A stretch of 48,454 bases of DNA from Microcystis wesenbergii FACHB-1317 (GCF_014696875.1 NZ_JACJQV010000081.1:1-48454); one strand, 5' to 3'; positions 1 through 9,221 are shown, counted from the first letter of the stretch. Numbers and translations: made by a program. Notes: generated from the sequence alone by a model not told the origin.

Positions 1-6
1 TAATCC

Positions 7-37
7 ATAATTTTGCTAATAAACATAGCAAAATTAT
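7..37. terminator. 12-bp perfect inverted repeat, possible terminator
   Basis: Positions 7-18 (ATAATTTTGCTA) pair perfectly with 26-37 around a 7-nt loop. It lies about 100 bp beyond the 3' end of the minus-strand Uma2 gene, so it could end that transcript. It is AT-rich and has no clear T-run, so it could equally be the end of a small repeat element. Confidence 0.4.
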
Positions 38-134
38 AGATGATTTCCTGACCTAAGATCACATTTTATTCTTTTTTCCACTTCAATCTAAGAATTGAGA
101 AAAAAGCAAAACCCTCCATTATACCATAAAAAAA

Positions 135-635
135 TTATGCAAGAGGTCTATTTTCTGATTCAAAAATAGCGATAGTTCGATCACTAAAATAAACAAAGAT
201 AATTTCTTCTTCAGGATCGATTAACCAACCCATTTGAGTGCCGTGATCTAGACAATAAAGGATATTTTTAACAACTTTAGTCTGATTTTGGTCAGGAGAG
301 AGAATTTCAATCAACCAGTCAGGAGCGATCGCAAAAGTATTTAATACTTTTCCCTCGGCATCGCGAGGAATATTTTCCCAGAGAAAAACTGAAACATCAG
401 GAACTAGAGAACGACTGCCAAAAGTACAACGCAATTGAGGATAGGCACGGGCAATTCGTTGGGGTTTTAGACTGGCGTTAATAGCTGGAACCAAATCACC
501 TTGAATAGTGCTATGTTTAGCTTGGGGCATGGGTTTGGGAATAATTTGACCATCAATAAATTCCCTAGAGGGTTGAGTTTCTGGTAATTGCAGAAATTCC
601 CTTATTGTCAGGGAATTATTAACAGTTACAACCAT
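135..635 (-). CDS. Uma2 family endonuclease-like protein (DUF820)
   Basis: A 166-residue protein of the Uma2/DUF820 family, a PD-(D/E)XK nuclease-fold group greatly expanded in cyanobacteria. The family core is visible: REFIDGQIIPKP near the N-terminus, then LVPDVSVF, then the APDWLIEILSPDQ stretch that carries the acidic and catalytic-type positions, and a C-terminal GWLIDPEEE strand. The ATG at 635 is the only sensible start. Length matches the usual 170-200 residues apart from a slightly short C-terminus. Members are often scattered single genes near mobile DNA; the biological role of most is unknown. It stands alone here, with a decayed gene on its 5' side. Confidence 0.85.
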   Translation of the reverse strand: MVVTVNNSLTIREFLQLPETQPSREFIDGQIIPKPMPQAKHSTIQGDLVPAINASLKPQRIARAYPQLRCTFGSRSLVPDVSVFLWENIPRDAEGKVLNTFAIAPDWLIEILSPDQNQTKVVKNILYCLDHGTQMGWLIDPEEEIIFVYFSDRTIAIFESENRPLA

Positions 636-696
636 AAATTTTTTTTATTGATCGTTATGATCGTTAATTTTATCGCAATTTCTCCAAGCAGACGGG

Positions 697-1312
697 ATCA
701 GCAATACTCGCCCCGCTAATAATTATTACAAAGTATTAACTTCTCTCTCAGAAATGGGACAAAAGGCTGCTGGGTTGCCGCTGCTTGCCAAAAATCCCAA
801 GCACCGACGAGTATATGTTTCAGCCTTTTCTCCACTCTGGCTTATTTAGGGTTGGCTGAATATCAGTGTAACCCTTTCCAGGGGAGCGAGGTCATTTTGT
901 TATTCGGACTTCCCCAACCGACTCCTAACCCCACCAATAAACTTTTTGCCGCAAACCCTATCTAAAGAGGTATTGACAGCCATAGCTAATGATGATATGG
1001 CGGATAAGCTGCCCGCGCATTTAAATTGCTTGTTGAGACGAGGCAAGAGGCACTCTTGCAAGAGGCAACAGTAAAGGGATTGGGGGAGATTCGGCTAATC
1101 TTAAGAATAAGCGCTTTAAATGCGTCTTAGCTTATCTACCTTCGGGAAACCGCCACCAGTGCCTTATCGCAGCCCGAATTAGTCCAGAATCAACTCACTC
1201 CGGGTTGATGGCATGGCAACTTTTAGGCAAAAATGGTGCTTTTGCCGCCAAAAAAGCCTATATTTTGGCTATTTACCCCCAGTTGACCCCCGACAAAAGG
1301 AAAGATTTTTGA
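697..1312 (+). pseudogene. decayed coding region, family not recognised
   Basis: Coding-like stretches occur in different frames of the same strand. Frame 1 is open at 697-849 (includes SLSEMGQKAAGLPLLAKN). Another frame reads through about 960-1075 (includes VLTAIANDDMADKLPAHL). A third is open for 92 codons from 1037 to the TGA at 1310-1312 and ends AIYPQLTPDKRKDF. No single frame joins them and no start signal is evident. A reverse copy of a dispersed 45-bp repeat sits inside at 917-961. The simplest reading is a gene broken by frameshifts and a repeat insertion. I cannot name the family. Confidence 0.35.
917..961 (-). repeat. dispersed 45-bp repeat, copy 1
   Basis: The reverse complement reads TAGGGTTTGCGGCAAAAAGT, then a T-rich stretch and GGTGGGGTTAGGAGTC. 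It is almost identical to the copy at 29327-29370 and related to those at 4536 and 15624. It interrupts the decayed gene at 697-1312. Confidence 0.7.
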
Positions 1313-1401
1313 TTTTTGCAGCAGGTTGACTCTCATGAAGAACTGGTCACGGTTTCCTGATAGGATAAGGTGACTTGGGATTAACTTATGGTGTTGAAAA
1401 T

Positions 1402-1803
1402 ATGTCTCTAAAACCTTACATTTCTCGCTTATTAGCTTTGGTTCTCGTCCTGGTCATCGGATTGATGGGTTGTTCTAGTAGTTCGGGGTTAACGGGTAAT
1501 TATGGAAAAGATACCCTGACGGTGATTGAAACTTTAACCACAGCCCTTGATTTAGTCAAAGATGACCCGAATAAAGCGGCAGTTGAGTCGCAAGCAAAGG
1601 AACAAATCAACGATTACATCTCCCTCTACCGACGAGATAAAAAATCCGGGGGTTTGCGTTCTTTCACTACTATGCAAACAGCCTTAAACTCTCTAGCTGG
1701 TTATTATACCGCCTACGGTTCCCGTCCCATCCCCGACAAACTCAAACAACGTTTAAAACAAGAATTTAAACAGGTGCAATTCTCTCTCCAGAAAGGAATT
1801 TAG
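1402..1803 (+). CDS. psb27: Photosystem II assembly lipoprotein Psb27
   Basis: Psb27 binds the lumenal side of CP43 in photosystem II assembly and repair intermediates, keeping the site open until the manganese cluster forms. The protein has a short hydrophobic signal ending in a lipobox (VIGLMGC), so Cys about 24 is the likely lipidated residue. The mature part carries the family signatures LTGNYGKDTLTVIETL, QINDYISLYRR and FTTMQTALNSLAGYYTAYG. I use the ATG at 1402 (MSLKPY) rather than the in-frame TTG at 1375, because the signal peptide then has normal length and the total of 133 residues fits the family. It is monocistronic, flanked by repeats. Confidence 0.95.
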   Translation: MSLKPYISRLLALVLVLVIGLMGCSSSSGLTGNYGKDTLTVIETLTTALDLVKDDPNKAAVESQAKEQINDYISLYRRDKKSGGLRSFTTMQTALNSLAGYYTAYGSRPIPDKLKQRLKQEFKQVQFSLQKGI

Positions 1804-1805
1804 AT

Positions 1806-1874
1806 ACAGTTATCAGTTATCAGTGATCAGTTATCAGTGATCAGTTATCAGTTATCAGTGATCAGTTATCAGTG
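1806..1874. repeat. short tandem repeat array (GTTATCA/GTGATCA)
   Basis: Alternating heptamers GTTATCA and GTGATCA run directly after the psb27 stop codon. This is the commonest repeat type in the window, reading (CTGATAA)n on the other strand. The rest of the gap to mutS2 (1875-2165) is AT-rich with no gene I can support. Confidence 0.85.
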
Positions 1875-2168
1875 CAACTCGACCTAATATTATAAGCTGT
1901 ACTGAATTTAAACTGCGTATTGGAAATTTTAGTACAAATGCTCGAACTTCCTCTCCCTGCTCCCAACTCCAGCACTCCAGTGCAGTCTTAACGAGTAATT
2001 TAGATAGTCAACAGCTTGGTGGGATTGTTAAGTGACAGGTATTAGGTGCGGGTAACAGTGCTGTCTTTTCCCTGATTACTGATGACTGTTGACTGAAATG
2101 ACTCCTGCAAAATCAAGCCAAATCCGGTTAGACTAGAAATACAAAGCGTATTATAAAAAACTACAAAA

Positions 2169-4538
2169 TTGATTCAAGACGAAACCCTAGAATTATTGGA
2201 ATGGCCGCGGCTATGTCAACACCTAGCTACTTTTGCAGCGACTAAACTCGGTGCGATCGCGATTCGTCAATTGCCTTTACCGGAAAGCAAAGAGGAAAGT
2301 TTAAACCTACTCTGCCAAACCAAAGAAGTTTATAGCTTAGAACAAAAATTAGATAGCCGTCTTTCCTTTGATGGGATTAGCGACATCGGCGATGCCCTAG
2401 AAAGGGCGCATCTGGGGGGTTTATTATCGGGACAGGAACTTTTAAATATTGCCACGACTTTGGCCGGAGTGCGACGTTTACGGCGTTTAATTGACGAACA
2501 GGAAGATATACCGGTTTTAAAAGAGTTAGTAGCGGAAATTCGCACCTATCCAGAGATAGAACAGGAAATACACCGTTGTATCGATGAAGATGGCCGGATA
2601 TCTGATCGCGCTAGTCCCCAATTACGCGAAATTCGGGGACAAATGAAGGTGATTAAAGAGCGAATTTACCGAAAATTGCAGGATATCATGCAAAAACAGG
2701 GCGGTGCCATCCAAGAAGCGGTCATTACCCAAAGAAGCGACCGCTGGGTGATTCCCGTCAAAGCAGCGCAAAAAGAGCAAATACCGGGCATAATTCACGA
2801 TACTTCCAGCACAGGGGCGACTTTTTACATTGAACCTCACTCTATCGTTGACCAAGGCAATCAACTGCGGCAATATCGTCGTCAGGAACAAATCGAAGAA
2901 GAAAAAATCCTGCGGCAGTTAAGTAATCTGATCGCCGAAGCCTTTGAGGACTTAGAATATTTACTAGCGATCGCTACTAGGCTCGATCTGGCCACCGCCA
3001 GGGCCCGTTACAGTTTATGGTTAGAGGGTAATCCCCCCCACTTTATCGATGGTTCGGAAACGATTACTTTGCGGAATTTGCGTCATCCTTTGCTCTGGTG
3101 GCAAAAACACCACGAACAGGGGGGGGAGGTCGTACCAATAAATGTGCAGATTAGCCCAGAAATTCGCGTTGTTGCCATCACTGGACCAAATACTGGCGGA
3201 AAAACCGTTACTTTAAAAACCCTCGGATTAGCGGCTTTAATGGCGAAAGCGGGCTTGTTTATTCCAGCGCGGGAACCGGTGGAGATACCTTGGTTCGATC
3301 AGGTTTTGGCCGATATCGGGGATGAACAGTCTTTGCAACAGAGTTTATCGACTTTTTCGGGTCATATTCGCCGGATTGTTCGCATTTTAGCGGCTTTAAA
3401 TTCTCGTTCCTTGGTTTTACTCGATGAGGTGGGAGCAGGTACGGATCCGGCCGAGGGAAGTCCTTTAGCGATCGCTATTTTACAATACCTCGCCGATCAT
3501 AGTTTACTGACGGTGGCTACCACTCACTACGGGGAATTAAAAGCGTTGAAGTATCGAGATTCTCGCTTTGAAAATGCCTCGGTAGAGTTTGATGATCGCA
3601 CTCTTTCCCCCACTTATCGACTATTATGGGGCATTCCGGGGCGTTCTAATGCTTTAACTATTGCCCAGCGTTTGGGATTAAGTCCCGAAATTGTGGCCGA
3701 AGCGAGAAATCATCTGGGGGGGTTATCGGAGGAGATAAATCAAGTAATTGCTGGTTTGGAAGCGCAAAGACGAGAACAGGAGTCAAAAGCTAAGGAAGCT
3801 AGTCAATTACTGCAACAAACGGAGAAATTTTATACAGAAGTTTCCACGCGGGCCAATTCTCTACAGGAGAGAGAGCGAGAATTAAAGCGTTATCAGGAGC
3901 AGGAGATACAAAAGGCTTTACTATCGGCAAAAGCAGAGATTAATGACGTTATTCGCCGATTGCAAGCGGGAACAAAAACCGGTAAAGATGCCCAAAAAGC
4001 CACAGAGGAGTTAACTGCGATCGCAGAAAGGTTATTACCAAAAACGGAAAAAACTAAGGTTAATTATCGTCCGCAAGTGGGGGAAAGGGTACGCTTGCCC
4101 AATTTGGGACAAACTGCCGAAGTTTTAGCAATTTCACCGGAATCAGAGGAGATTTCCCTGCGTTTCGGGATGATGAAGATGACCCTACCCTTAGACCAGA
4201 TTGAGTCTTTGGATGGTCAAAAAGTGGAAACTGCGCCAAAACCTGCCAAAAATTTGCCACAAACTCCCGCAAAACCCCAGGAGACTCCTTTAATTCGTAC
4301 TTCTAATAATACCGTCGATATTCGCGGTTCCAGGGTGGCAGAGTCAGAAACGGATATCGAACAGGCGATCATCAGAGCCACCTCATCGGGTATATTATGG
4401 ATTATTCACGGTAAAGGTACGGGGAAATTGCGTCAAGGTGTTCACGATTTCCTATCCCGTCATCCCCAGGTAAAACGCTTTCAATTAGCACCCCAAAATG
4501 AGGGGGGTTCGGGGGTAACTATCGCTTATTTAACTTAG
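2169..4538 (+). CDS. mutS2: Endonuclease MutS2
   Basis: A MutS2-family ATPase with a C-terminal Smr nuclease domain, 789 residues, the usual length. MutS2 lacks the mismatch-reading domain of MutS and acts on recombination intermediates and stalled or collided ribosomes. The Walker A motif GPNTGGKT is at about residue 339, the Walker B motif LVLLDEVGAGTDP at about 415-427, and a coiled-coil rich in Glu/Lys/Gln follows the ATPase. The Smr domain spans about 715-789, with VDIRGSRVAE and HGKGTGKL. The start is a TTG at 2169; no ATG lies near the conserved N-terminus (ETLELLEWPRLCQHLA). The TAG stop is also the first bases of a dispersed repeat. Confidence 0.95.
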   Translation: MIQDETLELLEWPRLCQHLATFAATKLGAIAIRQLPLPESKEESLNLLCQTKEVYSLEQKLDSRLSFDGISDIGDALERAHLGGLLSGQELLNIATTLAGVRRLRRLIDEQEDIPVLKELVAEIRTYPEIEQEIHRCIDEDGRISDRASPQLREIRGQMKVIKERIYRKLQDIMQKQGGAIQEAVITQRSDRWVIPVKAAQKEQIPGIIHDTSSTGATFYIEPHSIVDQGNQLRQYRRQEQIEEEKILRQLSNLIAEAFEDLEYLLAIATRLDLATARARYSLWLEGNPPHFIDGSETITLRNLRHPLLWWQKHHEQGGEVVPINVQISPEIRVVAITGPNTGGKTVTLKTLGLAALMAKAGLFIPAREPVEIPWFDQVLADIGDEQSLQQSLSTFSGHIRRIVRILAALNSRSLVLLDEVGAGTDPAEGSPLAIAILQYLADHSLLTVATTHYGELKALKYRDSRFENASVEFDDRTLSPTYRLLWGIPGRSNALTIAQRLGLSPEIVAEARNHLGGLSEEINQVIAGLEAQRREQESKAKEASQLLQQTEKFYTEVSTRANSLQERERELKRYQEQEIQKALLSAKAEINDVIRRLQAGTKTGKDAQKATEELTAIAERLLPKTEKTKVNYRPQVGERVRLPNLGQTAEVLAISPESEEISLRFGMMKMTLPLDQIESLDGQKVETAPKPAKNLPQTPAKPQETPLIRTSNNTVDIRGSRVAESETDIEQAIIRATSSGILWIIHGKGTGKLRQGVHDFLSRHPQVKRFQLAPQNEGGSGVTIAYLT

Positions 4539-4676
4539 GGTCTGCTGAATAGGTTTTTTGTCGGGTTAGAAGTCAGTATTCAGGAGACAGGAGACAGGAG
4601 ATAGGAGTCGGTCGTCGGTCGTCAGGAGATAGGAGATTATTTTATTTATTCTCCCCACTTCCCCACTTCCCCACTT
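4536..4676 (+). repeat. dispersed 45-bp repeat, copy 2, plus heptamer arrays
   Basis: TAGGGTCTGCTGAATAGG starts on the mutS2 stop codon and continues into GTCGGGTTAGAAGTCAGTAT, matching the repeats at 15624 and 29327. It runs into (CAGGAGA)n-like heptamers at about 4578-4640 and then CCCCACTT octamers up to about 4676. No coding potential is visible. Confidence 0.7.
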
Positions 4677-4682
4677 CATAAT

Positions 4683-4980
4683 TCATACTTTGTGCTTTTT
4701 GTCAAAAAAACTTTTTTTTTGCAATAAAACTACACAAAAAAAAGATCATCGTTATGGGTGAAATTGACTGATTTACCCGTCTTAATTAGGATCACCTTGT
4801 AGGTGTGGCAAGGGTTTGAGCCATTGCTGCCCAAAAAAGCACATAATAACCCACTATGAAATTCTATCAAATCGCTGTAACCATTGTAACATCGTTGTTA
4901 AATAAAAATCTTTCTCAATTAATTCTTAAGAATTTATAAATATTGCGAAATGTTAATTTAAATATTCTCAAGTTTTTGGA
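4683..4980 (-). promoter_or_regulatory. Duplicated intergenic module, copy A, with promoter
   Basis: This stretch aligns end to end with the inverted copy at 46799-47122. Shared blocks are the TTTTTGTCAAAAAAACTTT region (about 4696-4712), GCAAtAAAACTACACAA (about 4721-4737), CAAGGGTTT (about 4809-4817), AAAAAGCACA (about 4834-4843) and ATAAATATTGCGAAATGT (about 4936-4953). Read on the minus strand it contains TTACAA, a 17-bp spacer and TAGAAT, in the same place as the better TTGCAA/TATAAT pair of copy B. No gene follows the predicted start point. It may be a small RNA, a promoter left from a duplication, or a non-autonomous mobile element. Confidence 0.5.
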
Positions 4981-5029
4981 GTCAGTCAATAATTTTTGCT
5001 TATCTTTAGCCAACATTGGGTTAGGAGAC

Positions 5030-5165
5030 AGTATTCTCCGAGTCAGGAGTCCGGAGATAGGAGATAGGAGTCAGGAGATAGGAGACTTTTTTTATTTATT
5101 CTCCCCACTTCCCCACACCCTACACCCCACACCCCACACCCCACACCCCACATCCCACACCCCAC
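5030..5165. repeat. heptamer tandem repeat arrays
   Basis: First GGAGATA/GGAGTCA units, then after TTTATTTATTCTCC an (ACACCCC)n array at about 5115-5165. A possible 81-residue reading frame across this stretch is only repeat translation. The arrays end about 13 bp before the 3' end of the RND pump gene. Confidence 0.85.
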
Positions 5166-5177
5166 TGTCCAAGAAGA

Positions 5178-8100
5178 TTATTTTCTAGAGAATAAAACGT
5201 AAAAACAGGGAATAATAAACAGAGTTAACAGAGTTGCTAAAGACAAACCCGAAAAAACGACAATTCCTAAAGGTTGCAGGAATTCTCCCCCCTCTCCTAA
5301 TCCTAAAGCGAGGGGAAATAAACCTAAAACCGTGGTCACGGTAGTCATTAAAATCGGTCGTAAACGTTGGGGAGCGGCCTTTAAAATAGCTTGTAGTCGA
5401 GTAAAACCGAATTCTTGCCGCAATTGATTCGCCAATTCCACCATAATAATCCCGTTATTAACCACAATGCCCACCAATAAAACCACCCCGACGATGACAA
5501 TGGCATTAATCGGGGTTTTGGTCAAATATAGTCCGAAAATTCCCCCCGCTAGGGCCAAAGGAACGGTTAACATAATCACCAAAGGGTCTATGAGCGAGTT
5601 ATACTGCACGGCCATGACCACAAAGACTAAAAATACTGATAAACCCGCTAATAAACCCAAAGAACCCTGAATTTCTTGATTAGACGTGGCGGCAGCACTG
5701 GGTAAAATGCTGATACCATCGGGTAAGGGAGTGGCGTTTAAAAGCGATTGTACCCCTGCGAGTGCGTCACTTAATTTCGCACCCTCGACCAAACTGCCGA
5801 TAATAATAAAAACTTGACGCTGATTGATTCTCTGGATGACTCCGGGGGTTTTTCCCGCTTCAATCCGGGCTATATCTGCTAATTTTAAGTCTTCTTGTCT
5901 ATTGACAAAAATAGGTATTTGTGATATGTCACTAATTTTTTGCCGCGAGTTGGGGTCCAATTGCACCCGGATATCGATTAATCTTTCTCCCCGTTGCAGT
6001 TGGGTGGGGATTGATCCTTGAATAGCGGTCCGTAGCGTTTGTCCCACTTCCAGGGTACTCAATCCCAAACTATTTAAGCGGGTCCAATCGGGTTTAATCT
6101 GGATTTCCGGTTGTCTGGGGTCAGCATCGGCACGAAAACGCGCACTAGGGACTTTTTCATCGAGAATACTGAGGATTTCTTCACCAGCTTGCTCTAAAGT
6201 TTTCCCATCGGGTCCCTGTAACATCACATCCACATCGGCACCGACGGAGGGAGAGTTATTAAGAATAATACCGCGCACTTGACCGGGAGTGAGACGCAAA
6301 CGCACGTTAACGAGGTTTAATTGCTCTAGTGCTTTGCTCATGCGTTCGATATATGCTTCTGTATTAGTGCCTTTTTTGAGATTAATCGTACTAGAAGCGC
6401 GCAAAATATTTTCATTGGTAGTTGTGCCAAAAAGAGAACCGCCACTGGTAGTAAAAACATACTCAGTTTCTGGTTGTGATAATAAAATCTTTTCTACTTC
6501 CCGCATCACCTGACGGTTAGTGTTTAAATTGGTACCCGGGGGAAATTGAGCAAAAAGGTTCACCTGTCCGGTTTGAATACGACTAAAGACTTCCTGGGGG
6601 ATATATTGCCAGAGATAGAAACTACTTCCCCCTAAAATTAAAAAGGCCAGCAGGATAACAGGTATTCTGTAGTGGATGATTTTAGCTAAAAAACGACCGT
6701 AGAGAATGGTTAAACCTTCTAGACGTTGACTAAAGACTTTTAAGAGCCAAAACCGATGGATACCACTAGAAACCCGCATATTTAACAAACGACTGGCCAA
6801 CATGGGAACAACAGTTAACGCACACAACAGAGAAGCAGCCACAGCAAAACTGATAGTGAGGATAATCTCGTTAAACAGCAGGGAAATAAAACCACCCAGT
6901 AGTAAAAATGGCAGGATAGAGACGAGATTAGTCGCAGTGGAGGCCAATAAAGCAGATTCTACCTCTTGGCTGCTATTCCGGGCAATTTCTAAAAAATCTC
7001 GCTTATTTTGGTTTTGATTAACTTTGAGGGCAATATTTTCCAGCATGACAATGGAATTATCCACCACGATACCCACCCCTAGGGCCAATCCTCCCAAACT
7101 AAACACATTTATCGATAACCCGAATAACTTCATACAGATGATTGCGACGAGGGTAGAAAGAGGAATCGCTAGGGTAATGATAAAAGTCTGTCGCAGGGAA
7201 CCGAGAAAGACGAATACAGTCAATCCTGCTAAAATTGTCCCCGCTAATCCCGAAGAAACCACGTTATTAACCGCGTTTTGGATAAATACAGACTCATCGG
7301 TAGTGGGGACGACTTGTATTCCCCCGGTCATTAACCCGGATTTTTTTAATTCTGTAATGCGTTTTTTGACCCCTTCTACCACAGCAATCGTGTTCGCATT
7401 CGGTTGTTTTTGGACGCTAACCCTCACGGCATTTTTTCCATTTAGGGTGACAAAAATTCTTTGTTCTTCTGTCCCATCGATAACTCTGGCCACATCCCGC
7501 AGATAGATTTTTTCTTCGGGATTATTACTATCGGTCAGCGCTAAATCTTGGATATCGGCTACGTTTTTAAATTTCCCCACCGCACGGGTTAAAGGTTCCC
7601 CAGTTTCTCCCTCTAGTCGGCCCCCAGAGATGTCCTGATTGCGTCTTTTTAGGGTGTCTAAAACCTGATTTAATCCCACTCCTAAAGATTGTAATCGCTG
7701 CAGGTCAATATTAACTTGAATTTCTTCTCTAACTCCCCCAATCACGTCCACCACTGCCACTCCTTCCACAAATCCTAATTCTCTCCCTAATTCTTCATCG
7801 GCAAATAATCTTAAATCTTTTAGGGGTAGGGTATCAGAAACGAGAGCGAATTCATAGACGGGTAAACGAGAGGGTTCAAATTTGTTTAAGCGCGGTTCCT
7901 CAATAATATCGGGTAAATTTTGTCGGACACGATTAAAACTTTCGGTAGCTTCATTTAAAGCGACATTTAAATCTCCCCCCGGTTGAAAAAATAAATCTAC
8001 TCGCATCCTTCCCTCGCGAGTTTCTGAATAAACTTGCACTACTCCCTCGGTGGCACTCATTCCTTCTTCTAGGGGTTTAGTTACTTCTTCGAGAATAACT

Positions 8101-8282
8101 TCCGGGGAAACTCCCGGGACATTCATCCTTAAACTAATGCGAGGATAAGTGATAGAAGGAAGCAAATCTACTTGTAAACGATTTAGAAAAAAAAGACCGA
8201 TGATGATAACTGCTATAGTTAACATCAATACTCCTATGTGACGACGAATTGACAGACCGCTTAGGGAGATGTTTTCTGACAT
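5178..8282 (-). CDS. RND family efflux transporter permease (AcrB/HAE1 type)
   Basis: A 1034-residue inner-membrane pump of the resistance-nodulation-division family, the proton-driven component of tripartite efflux systems. The layout is standard: one N-terminal membrane helix (about 13-33), a large periplasmic porter/docking loop, a helix bundle near 340-500, a second loop, and a final bundle near 860-1030. Helix 4 has LGVGIVVDNSIVMLENI; the Asp is the expected proton-relay residue, although many family members have a second Asp where this has Asn. No membrane-fusion partner or outer-membrane channel gene is in the window, so partners and substrate are unknown. ATG start at 8282. Confidence 0.93.
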   Translation of the reverse strand: MSENISLSGLSIRRHIGVLMLTIAVIIIGLFFLNRLQVDLLPSITYPRISLRMNVPGVSPEVILEEVTKPLEEGMSATEGVVQVYSETREGRMRVDLFFQPGGDLNVALNEATESFNRVRQNLPDIIEEPRLNKFEPSRLPVYEFALVSDTLPLKDLRLFADEELGRELGFVEGVAVVDVIGGVREEIQVNIDLQRLQSLGVGLNQVLDTLKRRNQDISGGRLEGETGEPLTRAVGKFKNVADIQDLALTDSNNPEEKIYLRDVARVIDGTEEQRIFVTLNGKNAVRVSVQKQPNANTIAVVEGVKKRITELKKSGLMTGGIQVVPTTDESVFIQNAVNNVVSSGLAGTILAGLTVFVFLGSLRQTFIITLAIPLSTLVAIICMKLFGLSINVFSLGGLALGVGIVVDNSIVMLENIALKVNQNQNKRDFLEIARNSSQEVESALLASTATNLVSILPFLLLGGFISLLFNEIILTISFAVAASLLCALTVVPMLASRLLNMRVSSGIHRFWLLKVFSQRLEGLTILYGRFLAKIIHYRIPVILLAFLILGGSSFYLWQYIPQEVFSRIQTGQVNLFAQFPPGTNLNTNRQVMREVEKILLSQPETEYVFTTSGGSLFGTTTNENILRASSTINLKKGTNTEAYIERMSKALEQLNLVNVRLRLTPGQVRGIILNNSPSVGADVDVMLQGPDGKTLEQAGEEILSILDEKVPSARFRADADPRQPEIQIKPDWTRLNSLGLSTLEVGQTLRTAIQGSIPTQLQRGERLIDIRVQLDPNSRQKISDISQIPIFVNRQEDLKLADIARIEAGKTPGVIQRINQRQVFIIIGSLVEGAKLSDALAGVQSLLNATPLPDGISILPSAAATSNQEIQGSLGLLAGLSVFLVFVVMAVQYNSLIDPLVIMLTVPLALAGGIFGLYLTKTPINAIVIVGVVLLVGIVVNNGIIMVELANQLRQEFGFTRLQAILKAAPQRLRPILMTTVTTVLGLFPLALGLGEGGEFLQPLGIVVFSGLSLATLLTLFIIPCFYVLFSRK

Positions 8283-8344
8283 GATTACCTATGGGGGAGA
8301 GTAAGGAGTGAACAGTGAACAGTAAACCCATAACTGATAACTGA

Positions 8345-9022
8345 TTAATTGTGCATAACTCGACCGAAACTCCATAATTTTTGATAATAATGACGACTAA
8401 CGCTATCCCTATCATCAGTAAGTAGATTTATAGCGATACCATTGTTACCTGTTTCTTTTCCTGAACTGTGGATATATTGATTATTCCCTAGATATAAAGC
8501 CACATGATTAACTCTTTTATCACCAAAAAAAATTAAATCTCCTGGGAGTAATTCCTCTCGGTTTATTTTTTGACAAAAAGCCTCCTGTTGATAGGAATCC
8601 CTCGGCAACCAAATACCAAAAGTGGCAAAAGCAGCCTGGATTAATCCTGAACAATCGTAATTAGGTGCAAGGGTTCCACCCCAGAGATAATGATTGGTAC
8701 GGTTCCTTGCTTCCTGAGTAAAAGTGATAATCTCAGGAATATGTTTTTCTATGTCTGAACGAGTTAGAGGAATTTTTTGATAAGCTGTGGTGGCCACCGC
8801 AATTGCATCTAAATCTTCTCCGCATAACCAAGCTAAATAATTATCTTCCCTTAGCTGAATTTGTAGCCCTTTTTCGGTAATTTCTAGGGAAATAAATTTT
8901 AATTGTCTTCCCTGTTGTGCTTGGGTAGCTAACTCTTGACAACTGGGAGAATTGTAGAGATTTAAGTCTCTTATACAGAGATATTCTTGGGTCGATGATG
9001 GGGGAATAGAGATGATTTTCAT
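8345..9022 (-). CDS. NlpC/P60 family cell-wall peptidase with N-terminal SH3-like domain
   Basis: The protein resembles cyanobacterial gamma-D-glutamyl-diamino acid endopeptidases such as the structurally characterised Anabaena/Nostoc enzymes, which trim recycled or nascent peptidoglycan stem peptides. The C-terminal NlpC/P60 domain shows the catalytic Cys in YDCSGLIQAAF, His in VNHVALYLG and a third polar residue in YIHSSG. The N-terminal half (EYLCIRDLNLYNSP onward) fits the bacterial SH3 substrate-recognition domain. I place the start at the ATG at 9022 by homology. An ATG at 9115, behind a good GAGAGGTGG ribosome site, would add a hydrophobic 31-residue leader and is a serious alternative, implying export. 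Confidence 0.87.
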   Translation of the reverse strand: MKIISIPPSSTQEYLCIRDLNLYNSPSCQELATQAQQGRQLKFISLEITEKGLQIQLREDNYLAWLCGEDLDAIAVATTAYQKIPLTRSDIEKHIPEIITFTQEARNRTNHYLWGGTLAPNYDCSGLIQAAFATFGIWLPRDSYQQEAFCQKINREELLPGDLIFFGDKRVNHVALYLGNNQYIHSSGKETGNNGIAINLLTDDRDSVSRHYYQKLWSFGRVMHN

Positions 9023-9221
9023 AAAAAATAGATCAGAATTTATTGACAGAAACAAATGCCCAACTAGCCAAAAGCTAAGGGATAAAAACAAGGAGAATAA
9101 CCTTAGTTCTGTCATCTTCAAGTTTCCACCTCTCTTAATTCTTGGCCACAGAGATAATTTATAACCGAACTGAATCCCTCAAATTCCTCTTGCCTAATTA
9201 ACTTTTCAGGGTTCAAAAACC

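Noticed and set aside
4873-4892. HLR1-type site (TGTAACCATTGTAAC) in module copy A
   Set aside because: The period is 9 bp, not 10, and copy B lacks it.
4943-5188. An 81-residue frame on the plus strand downstream of mutS2
   Set aside because: Most of it is translated heptamer repeats (Pro/His-rich end), and it begins inside the duplicated intergenic module.
7024-7506. A 160-residue frame opposite the RND pump gene
   Set aside because: It is the complement of a conserved pump segment and has no recognisable domain.
8134-8415. A 93-residue minus-strand frame across the start of the RND gene
   Set aside because: It overlaps both the pump and the peptidase genes in another frame and has no supporting start signal.
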